A stretch of DNA of 64,000 bases, taken from Bacteroidales bacterium. GTDB taxonomy: Bacteria; Bacteroidota; Bacteroidia; Bacteroidales; F082. Shown one piece after another: positions 16,180-24,797 of the stretch. Within the stretch, counting starts at the first letter, position 1; each line of letters starts with the position of its first letter. The notes beneath the pieces were generated by a model, which did no database searches, was not told where the DNA came from, and worked only from the letters and a program-made list of their open reading frames with translations. The translations under genes were made by a program, and so were the position numbers. The DNA lies in contig JAFUAA010000002.1 of NCBI GenBank assembly GCA_017460915.1, forward strand, positions 1 to 64,000, read 5' to 3'.

Positions 16180-19100
16180 ATGAAAATGAAAAAAGTACTA
16201 CTCCTTTTGGGAATGCTTTCCCTTTCGTTTTGGGGCTTTGCGCAAGTAAGCAAGCAACAAGCCATCAACCTTGTTATGGATTCGATTGCTAAAAAAGATG
16301 CCGTAAACATTAATGTTTATGTGGATCCCTTGTTACAAACGGATTCATACTATAAAATGAGCCGATACGATTCTATCCAATCTCCTTACGCCAATTATTG
16401 GCTGTTCTTCATTGACGATATGCCCGAATATGGTTGGGGGCATGATTGTCGATATGTTTTTGTCGATTCTGACTGTGGAATAATAACTGTTGCAAGCAAT
16501 CATATTCCTCCATACCACTTCAAGTTGTATATGGATGTTGTTTCAGAATCTATCGCTTTTGTCTCACCTCCTATTTATTCAGATACGATGGAACAAACTT
16601 TGGTGAATTATGATTATCCGAGCAATAGTGGGAAATATGCCCTGTTATTTACGGGAGGGGAAATTAGTGGAGATAATCACATTGCGTTTTGGAACGTTTT
16701 ATGCCACTCATATTGTGGATTGTTAGAGAATGGGTTTGTTAAAGATAATATTTTTGTCTTGTCATGTGATGGTGATACGGCCAACATAAGCCTTGATTTT
16801 GATAAAGATGGTTTACCTGATATTATGAATATTCCTTGCAATTTGCAAAATATAGAAAATGTTATGGACTCGCTTTCAACAATCATTCAGGGAGAAGATG
16901 TATTATATGTTTACGGTGCAATGCATGGAGATACCATTGCTAATGGATTGACATATTTACATTTGTGGGACGGTGAAAGATTGTATGATTTCCAGTTGGC
17001 GGAGATGTTATCAAGAGTTTCTTGTTCACAGTACATTGTGAACATTCATTCATGTTTTGCAGGTGGAATGGCAGATGAGATTATCTCAATTCCAAATAAC
17101 ACTCGTAAAACAGTGTTGACAAGCACAGGAAATATTACCTTATTTAGATTTGGCAGATTTGTTAATTACACGGGAATGGATGAGTACAATTATATAATCA
17201 ATACTGCTTTAAGAAATTATCATCCTATCTATCCTGATACAATATGGAAATGCGGATATCCCATCGGACAGTTAGAAGATTCAGTTTTTTTCTTAAAGTT
17301 ACATGCGGATTTATATGGTGACATTAATTATGATTCAATAGTTAACGGTGGGAACGGCAACGGTATTCAAGAGATAGGTGAAGTCATTAAATATACCGAA
17401 TATTTAGAGCCATCTCAATTCGGACAGAATGGCGTCAAGTATTATGATTGCGGGTTTAAAGACGACCTGCTGAGCCTTCGCGGAATCACGGGGAAAGTTG
17501 TCAGTGTGGATACTCTAAGTGGCAATTTTCATATTGAAGAAACTTTGTCTGTTTGTGCACAAACTCTTAGGATGGAAGATTTCGCTAGGTTCTATTTGTT
17601 CGATGCCGATTTGATAATTGAAGATACTGCATCGCTCATCATGGGGGACACTACAGCCATCATAGCCCGAAGCGGCAACTGTCGTGTCATCGTGAAAGGT
17701 TCGTTGACGCTCGGCAAAGGTGTCACTTTCGAAGCCCGCGACGGCGCAACGCTTGAAATCATCTTTGAGAACGGTGCCGACCTCGCCATCAGCAATGCGA
17801 CATTCATCAATTGCACATTGGATTTGCCGATCCAAAACCTTTCATTCGACTATTGTCACTTTGATGGCACCCCTTTGGAAATGAATAACACATCAGATCA
17901 ATCTTCCACAGCAATTGTCACCAATTGTGTGTTTACGCCTAATGGCAGCAATATTGACAATGCGGTGTACATCAAGAATTTCGTCCATTATAAAGTCAGT
18001 GGTTGTACAATTGCGAGCAATAATGATGGGCTCTTCAAAAACGGCATAGCCGTTTACAATAGTGGGAGCAATTCGGGATGGAAGCAGATTAGTGGTAATG
18101 ATGTTTCTGGCTGTTTGCAGGCAGGGATTCAGATGTATGCTTCGTCAGGAAGCATTACAATGAACGCCGTCTATGGGAATGGCTATGGCATCAAGTTGCT
18201 CAACAATTGCAACATAGCATCCCTGTCTGGCAACTGTGGTGCAACAATTGAAAGTGGCACCCAATTCATCCATGACAATACAAATAACGAGGTCTATATG
18301 ACTGGCAACAGCATCCCACAAAGGTTCAGATACAATGCCATTCATCATAATGGCAATACGGCTTTTGTTTATCATGATGCATACATCGCTTTTGGAGACG
18401 AAGGTGAACTGCCAGTAAGAGGCTCCATTGACGTTAAACACAATCATTGGGGAAGTGGATTCGTGCCTACAACGCATCTTTATACGAACCTTATCGGAGG
18501 GGCATATGAATATAATCCAGTATGGGTGCTGGGTGATTGTTCTAACGAATGGGTTGATGCTGCAATGTTGCTCAACGAAGCTGACTCGCTGAATAATGCT
18601 GGGGCTTATTTGGAGGCCCAAATAGTATACAAACAAGTGATAAATAATCATCCTGAAACTGTCAGTGCGGAAACAGCGCTAAAATCGCTATTGTCACTTG
18701 AAGCACAATTAGATGGCGATTATCTGTCATTGAAGGAGTATTATCTGTCAAACACAACCATTGAAGCAGATGAGACATTATCGCATCTTGCCTCTTCCTT
18801 GGCTAATAAGTGTGATGAATTAATGGAAAACTACGAGGATGCCATTGCATGGTACGAAAATGTCTTGACCGACCCCAAAACTAGCTTCAACGATAGCATC
18901 TTTGCTGCCATTGACTTAGGAGAACTGTATCTGAAAATGGAAGCTAACGGAGAGAAGGGGATGTGCGGCAAACTGAAGCAGTTTGTTCCCAAATCGATGC
19001 AAACGCATAAAACCCAAACGGATTATGCCTTGTCCTTGTTGCCAAACGAGAAAGCCAATTCTTCCGGAACAATGAATGTGGATAACAACATCCCACCTGT

Positions 19101-20151
19101 TTCTAATTTGGATAGTCAAGTATTAGATAACGACACAGTTTTTCTTTCATGGAGTATTCCTTCAGAGGCAGATGAGGTTGTCGTCTCTTGGAGTAATATG
19201 ATTGATTGTGGTGACTGGGGAGTGGCCGCTGGTCAATGTGCCACTGATCAAGCCGCCCGATTTGATGTGGACGACCTGGTTGGTTTTGTTGGTTGGCGGA
19301 TTAAAGATGTTTCTGTCATATTATCCTATTCTGATACTATGTCTGGAATGCAAGACCAAAACTATTATATCAGGATTTGGAAAGGAACCAACAATGAATT
19401 GGAACAAATCTATGAAAAAGAAATCATTCAACCTATTTACTCCGTTCCTTTAACTGTTTCTGTGGATTCTGATGTCTTTGTTGATGACAAGGATTTGTGG
19501 ATAGGTTATTACATTGACAGGTATAGAATGTATCCTTGGATAATGGACGATGTTCCTGTAGCTCCACAAGGGAAGGGGTTTTATTACAGACTATATCACA
19601 AAGACTCTAATGACGATTGTATAGTTGGTCAAAACTGGGGCAATGATTGGCCGTATTCAACTGGGAATCTATGTGTTGCTTCAACTTTGGTTTCACCTGA
19701 AAGGGAATATGGGAAAAAGAGTCTCACAGCCCCTCTTACTGGCTACCGCATTTATCGCAACGGCACATTCATCAAGGAGATTCCCTATTCATTCGTGACA
19801 CACTACACCGACACCGAGTTCACAAAAGGCATCGATGTGGAATACTGCGTCACTGCAGTTTACGGCAACGAAGAGTCCGATCCGGTTTGCACTACTGTTA
19901 GTATTACTAGCGTTGGAGAAACAGAAAAAGAAGGCAGCCTCCCCCTCTCACCTAACCCCACTAGGGGAACTATCTATATTAAAGGTGCAAACATCACTAG
20001 AATTCAAGTGTTTAACGCTTTAGGCCAATTGATGAAAGCCTTCAACGACACAAACGAAATCGACCTAAAAGACCTGCCGCAAGGTGTGTATCTGCTTCGC
20101 ATCACGGACGAGAACGGGACTGCCGCCACAAGGAAGGTGGTGGTGGAGTAA
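16180..20151 (+). CDS. Type IX-secreted clan CD (caspase-fold) peptidase-like protein, 1323 aa
   Basis: Residues 1-22 are a Sec signal peptide. At about 135-345 lies a caspase/gingipain/C13-like domain: strand YALLFTGGEISG, then YVYGAMHGD with candidate catalytic His249 and YIVNIHSCFAGGMAD with candidate Cys292. At about 480-790 are right-handed beta-helix type repeats (GNDVSGCLQAGIQMYASSGS). At about 800-960 is a helical TPR-like stretch, then a beta domain like gingipain cleaved adhesins (about 1000-1190) with one FN3-like module (TGYRIYRNGTFIKEIPYSF). The last 80 residues are a type A sorting domain (PLSPNPTRGTIYIKG, GVYLLRITDENG). It is probably anchored or released at the cell surface. 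The first two-thirds is more AT-rich than the flanking genes. It sits between gatE and gatD with its own promoter. Activity is inferred, not shown. Confidence 0.82.
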   Translation: MKMKKVLLLLGMLSLSFWGFAQVSKQQAINLVMDSIAKKDAVNINVYVDPLLQTDSYYKMSRYDSIQSPYANYWLFFIDDMPEYGWGHDCRYVFVDSDCGIITVASNHIPPYHFKLYMDVVSESIAFVSPPIYSDTMEQTLVNYDYPSNSGKYALLFTGGEISGDNHIAFWNVLCHSYCGLLENGFVKDNIFVLSCDGDTANISLDFDKDGLPDIMNIPCNLQNIENVMDSLSTIIQGEDVLYVYGAMHGDTIANGLTYLHLWDGERLYDFQLAEMLSRVSCSQYIVNIHSCFAGGMADEIISIPNNTRKTVLTSTGNITLFRFGRFVNYTGMDEYNYIINTALRNYHPIYPDTIWKCGYPIGQLEDSVFFLKLHADLYGDINYDSIVNGGNGNGIQEIGEVIKYTEYLEPSQFGQNGVKYYDCGFKDDLLSLRGITGKVVSVDTLSGNFHIEETLSVCAQTLRMEDFARFYLFDADLIIEDTASLIMGDTTAIIARSGNCRVIVKGSLTLGKGVTFEARDGATLEIIFENGADLAISNATFINCTLDLPIQNLSFDYCHFDGTPLEMNNTSDQSSTAIVTNCVFTPNGSNIDNAVYIKNFVHYKVSGCTIASNNDGLFKNGIAVYNSGSNSGWKQISGNDVSGCLQAGIQMYASSGSITMNAVYGNGYGIKLLNNCNIASLSGNCGATIESGTQFIHDNTNNEVYMTGNSIPQRFRYNAIHHNGNTAFVYHDAYIAFGDEGELPVRGSIDVKHNHWGSGFVPTTHLYTNLIGGAYEYNPVWVLGDCSNEWVDAAMLLNEADSLNNAGAYLEAQIVYKQVINNHPETVSAETALKSLLSLEAQLDGDYLSLKEYYLSNTTIEADETLSHLASSLANKCDELMENYEDAIAWYENVLTDPKTSFNDSIFAAIDLGELYLKMEANGEKGMCGKLKQFVPKSMQTHKTQTDYALSLLPNEKANSSGTMNVDNNIPPVSNLDSQVLDNDTVFLSWSIPSEADEVVVSWSNMIDCGDWGVAAGQCATDQAARFDVDDLVGFVGWRIKDVSVILSYSDTMSGMQDQNYYIRIWKGTNNELEQIYEKEIIQPIYSVPLTVSVDSDVFVDDKDLWIGYYIDRYRMYPWIMDDVPVAPQGKGFYYRLYHKDSNDDCIVGQNWGNDWPYSTGNLCVASTLVSPEREYGKKSLTAPLTGYRIYRNGTFIKEIPYSFVTHYTDTEFTKGIDVEYCVTAVYGNEESDPVCTTVSITSVGETEKEGSLPLSPNPTRGTIYIKGANITRIQVFNALGQLMKAFNDTNEIDLKDLPQGVYLLRITDENGTAATRKVVVE

Positions 20152-20179
20152 AGGAGAAAATATTCAGTGCGGATAATGC

Positions 20180-20225
20180 CCCCCCCCTCTCGTTTACGCA
20201 TGAAGGCGAGACGAGGGGCTTTCTT
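20180..20225 (+). terminator. Probable terminator
   Basis: CCCC-tc-TCGT pairs with ACGAGGGG (20211-20218), with a two-base bulge, followed by CTTTCTTT. It ends the 1323-aa protein gene. Confidence 0.5.
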
Positions 20226-20279
20226 TGCTGGATAGGTCAAAAAAATAGGGCAGATTGTCAAACTTATCGGAAATAACCC

Positions 20280-20287
20280 TATATTTG
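20280..20287 (+). promoter_or_regulatory. gatD -7 box
   Basis: TATATTTG, 42 nt upstream of the gatD ATG. Confidence 0.65.
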
Positions 20288-20329
20288 CGCCTCATTTAAA
20301 ACGGAATCACCTATATTAAACTGCAAACT

Positions 20330-21718
20330 ATGGCTGAAGATTTTTTCCAAGGTTACAACGGAGCCGCCCTTGAGGTGCTCAAGAAATATAACTGCCGCGT
20401 GTGGAGTCAGGCCGAATGCCAGACCACGGGTGGCCTCTTCAAAGGCACGATCCTGCCTCGCGCCGCCTTCCAGGACGACCAACACATCGTCATGAAGGTC
20501 AACACTGGCTACAACATCGGCGTCGATATCAGCACCATCACGGGCATGGTCGAGACCGACTACAAGAAAGCCAACTACCACATCCCCGAGAAGGAATTCC
20601 CTTACACCGAGGGACTTCCGCATGTGAAGCTGCTCGGCACGGGCGGCACCATTGCCTCGCGCTTGGACTACCGCACGGGAGCCGTCATTCCGGCCTTCTC
20701 GCCCGGTGAGCTTTATGGCGCCGTGCCGGAGTTGGCCGACATCTGCAACCTCGAAACCGAGAAGGTGTTTGCCGTGTTCTCCGAGAACATGTCTCCCAAG
20801 GAGTATGTGACCTTGGCCAAGAAGATTGGTGAGGAAATCCAAAACGGCATCGATGGCATCGTCATCGGTCACGGCACCGACACGTTGGCCCACACCGCCG
20901 CCGCGCTGACCTTCATGTGCCAAAACCTGCCTGTGCCCGTCGTGTTGGTAGGCTCTCAGCGTTCGTCCGACCGTCCGTCGTCCGACGCCGCCTTGAACCT
21001 GATGCACGCCATGACCGCTGCCGGTCACGGCGACGTGGCCGAGGTGATGGTCTGCATGTTCGGTCCCACTTCGGATGAGTACGGCTTCCTGCACCGTGGT
21101 ACCCGCGTGCGCAAGATGCACTCGAGCTATCGCAGCACCTTCCGCACCATTGGCGATACGCCCGTGGCCACCGTCGACCGCAAGCGTGGCGTGGTGCCGA
21201 TCAAGGAGGTCTATAACCACCGCCGCGCCGACCGCGACGTGAAGATCATCCCGACCTTCGACGACCGCGTGGCCATCCTTTATTACTATCCCGGCATGAA
21301 GCCCGACGTGCTCGACGCATTGGTCGACAATGGTTACCAGGGCATCGTTTGGGACGGTACCGGACTTGGTCACGTCAATCGTGGCATGTTCGACGCCATC
21401 GAGCGCGCCACTGAGAAGGGCGTGCACCAATACATGACCGTGCAGACCATCTGGGGCTACGCCCACATGTTCGTTTACGACACAGGCCGCGACCTGATGA
21501 ACCGTGGCATCATCCCCGCGCAGAACATGCTCGCCGAGACCGCCTACATCAAACTCGGCTGGGCCTTGGGCCAGACCCACGACCGCGAGGAAGTGAAGAA
21601 CATCATGCTCACGCCTGTCAACAGCGAAATCACCCCGCGCGAGCCTTATAACGGCTACCTCGTCTATCAAGGCGGCGTGCCTGAGGTGGAGGAGTTTGTG
21701 CGCAAGGTGCATAAGTGA
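20330..21718 (+). CDS. gatD: Glu-tRNA(Gln) amidotransferase subunit D (archaeal-type)
   Basis: A 462-residue asparaginase-like amidotransferase subunit. The N-terminal SH3-like GatD domain (about 1-90: GGLFKGTILPRAAFQDDQHI, NTGYNIGVDI) is absent from free L-asparaginases and is the main reason for the GatD call. The asparaginase domain has LLGTGGTIASRLDYRTGAV (first catalytic Thr, about 105), GIVIGHGTDTLAHTAAALTF (second Thr plus Asp) and VGSQRSSDRPSSDAALNLMH. HRGTRVRKMHSSYRSTFRT is a very GatD-like block. It releases ammonia from Gln or Asn for GatE. Length (about 420-460 in Archaea) and all catalytic Thr/Asp/Lys positions look intact. It has its own promoter and a strong terminator, so it is not co-transcribed with gatE. 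Confidence 0.93.
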   Translation: MAEDFFQGYNGAALEVLKKYNCRVWSQAECQTTGGLFKGTILPRAAFQDDQHIVMKVNTGYNIGVDISTITGMVETDYKKANYHIPEKEFPYTEGLPHVKLLGTGGTIASRLDYRTGAVIPAFSPGELYGAVPELADICNLETEKVFAVFSENMSPKEYVTLAKKIGEEIQNGIDGIVIGHGTDTLAHTAAALTFMCQNLPVPVVLVGSQRSSDRPSSDAALNLMHAMTAAGHGDVAEVMVCMFGPTSDEYGFLHRGTRVRKMHSSYRSTFRTIGDTPVATVDRKRGVVPIKEVYNHRRADRDVKIIPTFDDRVAILYYYPGMKPDVLDALVDNGYQGIVWDGTGLGHVNRGMFDAIERATEKGVHQYMTVQTIWGYAHMFVYDTGRDLMNRGIIPAQNMLAETAYIKLGWALGQTHDREEVKNIMLTPVNSEITPREPYNGYLVYQGGVPEVEEFVRKVHK

Positions 21719-21757
21719 TGTGTAGACATATCTCAAGTTTACGATGAATGTAGTAGT

Positions 21758-21788
21758 AGAGCCGTAACATGAATTTACGGCTCTTTTA
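21758..21788 (+). terminator. gatD terminator
   Basis: Perfect 10-bp stem AGAGCCGTAA (21758-21767) with TTACGGCTCT (21775-21784), then TTTAAT. Confidence 0.85.
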
Positions 21789-21815
21789 ATATTTCGCCCA
21801 TTTCAACAAAGCCGA

Positions 21816-21873
21816 ACCATTTTGCGGTTTTTAATCCGCAAATTCTGCGGGTAATTAACCGCAAAACTTGCGG
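21816..21873. repeat. Inverted-repeat array upstream of Fic gene
   Basis: Two CCGCA-5-TGCGG palindromes, 21836-21850 and 21859-21873, are spaced 23 bp centre to centre, with a further GCGG half-site at 21824-21827. They sit immediately before the -7 box. The first palindrome recurs exactly at 23100-23114. Probable operator for a dimeric regulator, or a dispersed repeat. Confidence 0.65.
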
Positions 21874-21891
21874 ACAATGGAAAATGTTTTG

Positions 21892-21899
21892 TACTTTTG
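21892..21899 (+). promoter_or_regulatory. -7 box of first Fic gene
   Basis: TACTTTTG, 20 nt upstream of the ATG at 21920. Confidence 0.7.
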
Positions 21900-21919
21900 C
21901 AGCCAAATCGAGATGCTAT

Positions 21920-23068
21920 ATGACAAAATACATCCATCAAAACGAACAATGGCCGCATTTCACTTGGGATAGGGAGAGCGTTTCGGACCGTTTGGCTAAG
22001 GTCAACAAAGCATCGGGATTCCTGATGGGAAGGCTGAGTGCCATCGGCTTTGATGCCCGACTGTCTGCCAACTCCGAGACAATCTCACACGACGTGTTGG
22101 CCTCCTCCGAAATCGAGGGCGTCCTGCTGAACCCCAAGCAAGTCAGGTCATCGGTGGCCAAACAATTAGGGCTGCCGGAACCCTACGACATGGTTTCAAG
22201 CCACTACATCGATGGCATAGTGCTAATGATGCTTGATGCCTCCAAAAACTATCAGCAACCGTTGACGCACGAGAGACTATTCGGTTGGCACAATTGCCTG
22301 TTTCCCAACGGAATGAGTGGCTATTCGAAAATCGAAGTGGCGAAGTATCGGACAGGAGAAATGAAGGTCGTTTCTGGTGCCATTGGACATGAGAAAGTGC
22401 ATTATGAGGCCGTTCCCGCATCGCGTGTACCCGAAGAAATGAACCTGTTTTTGGATTGGTTTAACGACACAAGTTCGGAAGCAACCTATCTGAAATCAGC
22501 CATTGCCCACTTCTGGTTCGTCTGCATCCACCCTTTTGACGACGGAAATGGCCGCATCGGGCGGGCCATTGTCGACATGGCACTCTCGCAGGCCGACAAT
22601 TCTTCGATGCATTTTTTCAGCATGTCACGACAAATCAGCAAAGAGAAAAAATCGTATTATGAAGTATTGGAAAAGGTTAGTTGTCAGGAAGATACGAATA
22701 TTACCGAATGGATGGTGTGGTATCTCGACTGCATGACAAGAGCGATTGCCGCCTCTGACGACATACTTTCGCGAATCCTACAGAAAGCCGCTTTTTGGCA
22801 AACACATGCCAAAGTTTCGCTTTCAGAACGCCAGAACAAGGTGATTAACCTCTATTTGGACGGCTACGTCGGCAAATTGACCGTGAAGAACTGGGCGAAA
22901 CTCAGCAAAGTCTCCTCCGACACGGCGGAGCGCGACATCAAAGACCTTGTCAGTAAGGGTGTTCTCGAGCCACAGAAAGGTCGTGTAAGGGATGTGTTTT
23001 ATGGCATCCGCTGCGACGAAAACACGATTTGGATTCCCGGACCAAAGGATGACGATTCTGGAGAATAA
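21920..23068 (+). CDS. Fic-family AMP-transferase, 382 aa
   Basis: The protein has an N-terminal DUF4172-like domain (YIHQNEQWPHFTWD, LAKVNKASGFLMGRLSAIGF), then the inhibitory helix SSEIEG (residues 62-67, matching [S/T]xxxE[G/N]), which makes it a class II self-inhibited Fic. The Fic core has HPFDDGNGRIGR (from about residue 204), the full active-site motif. A C-terminal winged-helix segment follows (LTVKNWAKLSKVSSDTAERD, IKDLVSKGVL). Fic enzymes transfer AMP or other phosphate groups to proteins; the target is unknown. The ATG at 21920 was chosen because the upstream in-frame ATG lies on the promoter. The gene is flanked at both ends by the same 15-bp palindrome. Confidence 0.9.
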   Translation: MTKYIHQNEQWPHFTWDRESVSDRLAKVNKASGFLMGRLSAIGFDARLSANSETISHDVLASSEIEGVLLNPKQVRSSVAKQLGLPEPYDMVSSHYIDGIVLMMLDASKNYQQPLTHERLFGWHNCLFPNGMSGYSKIEVAKYRTGEMKVVSGAIGHEKVHYEAVPASRVPEEMNLFLDWFNDTSSEATYLKSAIAHFWFVCIHPFDDGNGRIGRAIVDMALSQADNSSMHFFSMSRQISKEKKSYYEVLEKVSCQEDTNITEWMVWYLDCMTRAIAASDDILSRILQKAAFWQTHAKVSLSERQNKVINLYLDGYVGKLTVKNWAKLSKVSSDTAERDIKDLVSKGVLEPQKGRVRDVFYGIRCDENTIWIPGPKDDDSGE

Positions 23069-23086
23069 TGTGGGATTTGTCCTTTT

Positions 23087-23127
23087 TACGGCGAATAAAC
23101 CGCAAATTCTGCGGGTTATCCGCCGTA
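23087..23127. repeat. Palindrome downstream of Fic gene
   Basis: Arms 23087-23104 and 23110-23127 match at 16 of 18 positions around a 5-nt centre. The core CCGCAAATTCTGCGG (23100-23114) is identical to 21836-21850 in front of the gene. May act as terminator or regulator site. Confidence 0.7.
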
Positions 23128-23153
23128 TGTGTGACGAGGTGTCTATTAGAAAC

Positions 23154-23188
23154 TGAGGAAATCTGTTTGAAAAAGGGAGATTTCCTCA
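23154..23188. repeat. Hairpin repeat TGAGGAAATC/GATTTCCTCA
   Basis: A 10-bp stem (23154-23163 with 23179-23188). The 14-mer AACTGAGGAAATCT at its left arm recurs at 25710-25723, beyond the MBOAT/SGNH pair. Confidence 0.65.
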
Positions 23189-23249
23189 CTTTCCAGTTTT
23201 TCATAGGAACCAATTCTCCAGGGAATATTGTAGGCAAAAAATTTTGTCG

Positions 23250-23257
23250 TACCTTTG
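23250..23257 (+). promoter_or_regulatory. -7 box of MBOAT/SGNH operon
   Basis: TACCTTTG, 20 nt upstream of the ATG at 23278. Confidence 0.7.
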
Positions 23258-23277
23258 CCGCCGCAAACAACTGAAAA

Positions 23278-24792
23278 ATGCTCTTCAACTCCATCCAGTT
23301 CGCCATATTCCTGCCGATAGTCTTCCTGCTTTATTGGTTCGTCTTCGACCGCTTCCTCGGCAAGTCGAAGTGGCAGTTACGCTTGCAGAACGCCTTCGTG
23401 GTGGTGTCGAGTTATGTGTTCTACGGTTGGTGGGACTGGCGTTTCCTGTTGCTCATCGCCTTCACCTCGTTTTGCTCGTGGGGCAGCGGCGTACTGATGC
23501 AAAGGGTTGGGAACCAATCCGTTGCGACCTCAATAGGGGGGGGTAAACTTGTTGACAATCAATTAGTTATAAAACGCAAGAAACTAATAACCACGGCCAA
23601 TATCGTCCTGAACCTGCTGATATTGGCGATTTTCAAGTATTACGACTTCTTCGTCACCGAGTTCGCACAACTGTTCCACATCTCCACGGACGGGCTTTTG
23701 CTGAAGGTGATACTTCCTGTCGGCATAAGCTTCTACACCTTCCAAGCGTTAAGTTACTCGATAGATGTCTATCGTGGCAAGATTGAGCCGACGAGGGACA
23801 TCATCGCCTTCTTCGCCTTCATCTCGTTCTTCCCGCAGTTGGTGGCCGGCCCCATCGAGCGGGCAACCAACCTCTTGCCTCAGTTCCTGAAGAAAAGGGA
23901 ATTCGACTACGACACAGCCGTTGACGGAATGCGCCAAATCTTGTGGGGCTTGTTCAAGAAGATTGTGGTGGCCGACAACTGCGCGGTGTATGTGGACCAA
24001 GTTTTCTCGACTTACACGGAGCAAAGCGGAAGCACGCTTTTGCTTGCCGCCATCTTCTTCACCTTCCAGATTTACGGCGACTTTTCGGGCTATAGCGACA
24101 TCGCCATCGGAACGGCGAAGCTGTTCGGCATCAAGCTGATGCGCAACTTCAACGTGCCGTATTTCAGCAGGGACATTGCGGAGTTCTGGCGCCGTTGGCA
24201 TATCTCGTTAACGACTTGGTTCCGCGATTATGTTTACATTCCTTTAGGCGGCAGCCGCGTATCAAAGGCAAAGGTTATAAGGAACACGTTTATCATTTTT
24301 TTGCTGTCAGGTTTCTGGCATGGAGCAAATTGGACGTTCGTCGCGTGGGGCGCGTACCATGCAATCCTATTCCTGCCGCTTATCCTTACGGGCAAGAACC
24401 GGAAATATACGAACCAAGTGGCGGAAGGGCGTATTTTGCCAACATGGAGAGAGGCTGGGCAGATGCTTTTGACGTTTTTCTTGGCCGTGGTGGGGTGGAT
24501 TATCTTCAGGGCTGAGAGCATTGGGATGGCTTGGGAGTATGTTTGCGGGATGTGCAATTCAAGTCTGTTTTCTGTGCCGTGGTTAAACAATCGCTATTTC
24601 TATATTCCTTTATTTCTTAATTTAATACTGCTAATCATAGTAGAATGGATAAATAGATATGCTTCTCATTCATTAGATTTGAATATTGTCAAAAACCGAG
24701 TATTAAAGTATTTCATATACATGATTCTTATCACTTTGATTATATTCTTTACACCGCCTACTCCATCACCATTCATATATTTTCAATTTTAA
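23278..24792 (+). CDS. MBOAT-family O-acyltransferase (AlgI/DltB-like)
   Basis: A 504-residue inner-membrane acyltransferase with about ten helices. Family marks are VVSSYVFYGWWDWRFLLLI, LPVGISFYTFQALSYSIDVY, FISFFPQLVAGPIERA and DIAEFWRRWHISLTTWFRDY, then LLSGFWHGANWTFVAWGAYH holding the conserved His. Such proteins pass acyl groups across the membrane to exopolysaccharide, peptidoglycan or cell-wall polymers. Between helices 3 and 4 is an unusual 25-residue stretch (QRVGNQSVATSIGGGKLVDN) encoded by G-run and repeat-like DNA (23505-23590), suggesting an in-frame insertion. The last 200 bp turn AT-rich. The SGNH gene follows after 5 nt and is its probable partner. Confidence 0.88.
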   Translation: MLFNSIQFAIFLPIVFLLYWFVFDRFLGKSKWQLRLQNAFVVVSSYVFYGWWDWRFLLLIAFTSFCSWGSGVLMQRVGNQSVATSIGGGKLVDNQLVIKRKKLITTANIVLNLLILAIFKYYDFFVTEFAQLFHISTDGLLLKVILPVGISFYTFQALSYSIDVYRGKIEPTRDIIAFFAFISFFPQLVAGPIERATNLLPQFLKKREFDYDTAVDGMRQILWGLFKKIVVADNCAVYVDQVFSTYTEQSGSTLLLAAIFFTFQIYGDFSGYSDIAIGTAKLFGIKLMRNFNVPYFSRDIAEFWRRWHISLTTWFRDYVYIPLGGSRVSKAKVIRNTFIIFLLSGFWHGANWTFVAWGAYHAILFLPLILTGKNRKYTNQVAEGRILPTWREAGQMLLTFFLAVVGWIIFRAESIGMAWEYVCGMCNSSLFSVPWLNNRYFYIPLFLNLILLIIVEWINRYASHSLDLNIVKNRVLKYFIYMILITLIIFFTPPTPSPFIYFQF

Positions 24793-24797
24793 CTCTA

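Noticed and set aside
20279..20330. gatE and gatD in one operon
   Set aside because: A 4-kb unrelated gene with its own promoter and a terminator hairpin separate them, and gatD has its own -7 box.
20330..21718. GatD being a free L-asparaginase
   Set aside because: It has the extra N-terminal domain of about 90 residues and the RKMHSSYRSTFRT block of GatD; free asparaginases are about 330-350 residues.
20279..21736. A 485-codon open frame antisense to gatD
   Set aside because: It is a composition mirror of gatD: the product is His/Gly/Val-rich with no family features, while the plus strand is a clear GatD. The same holds for long antisense frames opposite recG, gatE, the lamin-tail protein and the ABC exporter.
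21836..23114. Attachment-site pair of an integrated element around the Fic gene
   Set aside because: No integrase or mobility gene lies between the repeats, and each repeat is itself palindromic, which fits operators or terminators better than att sites.
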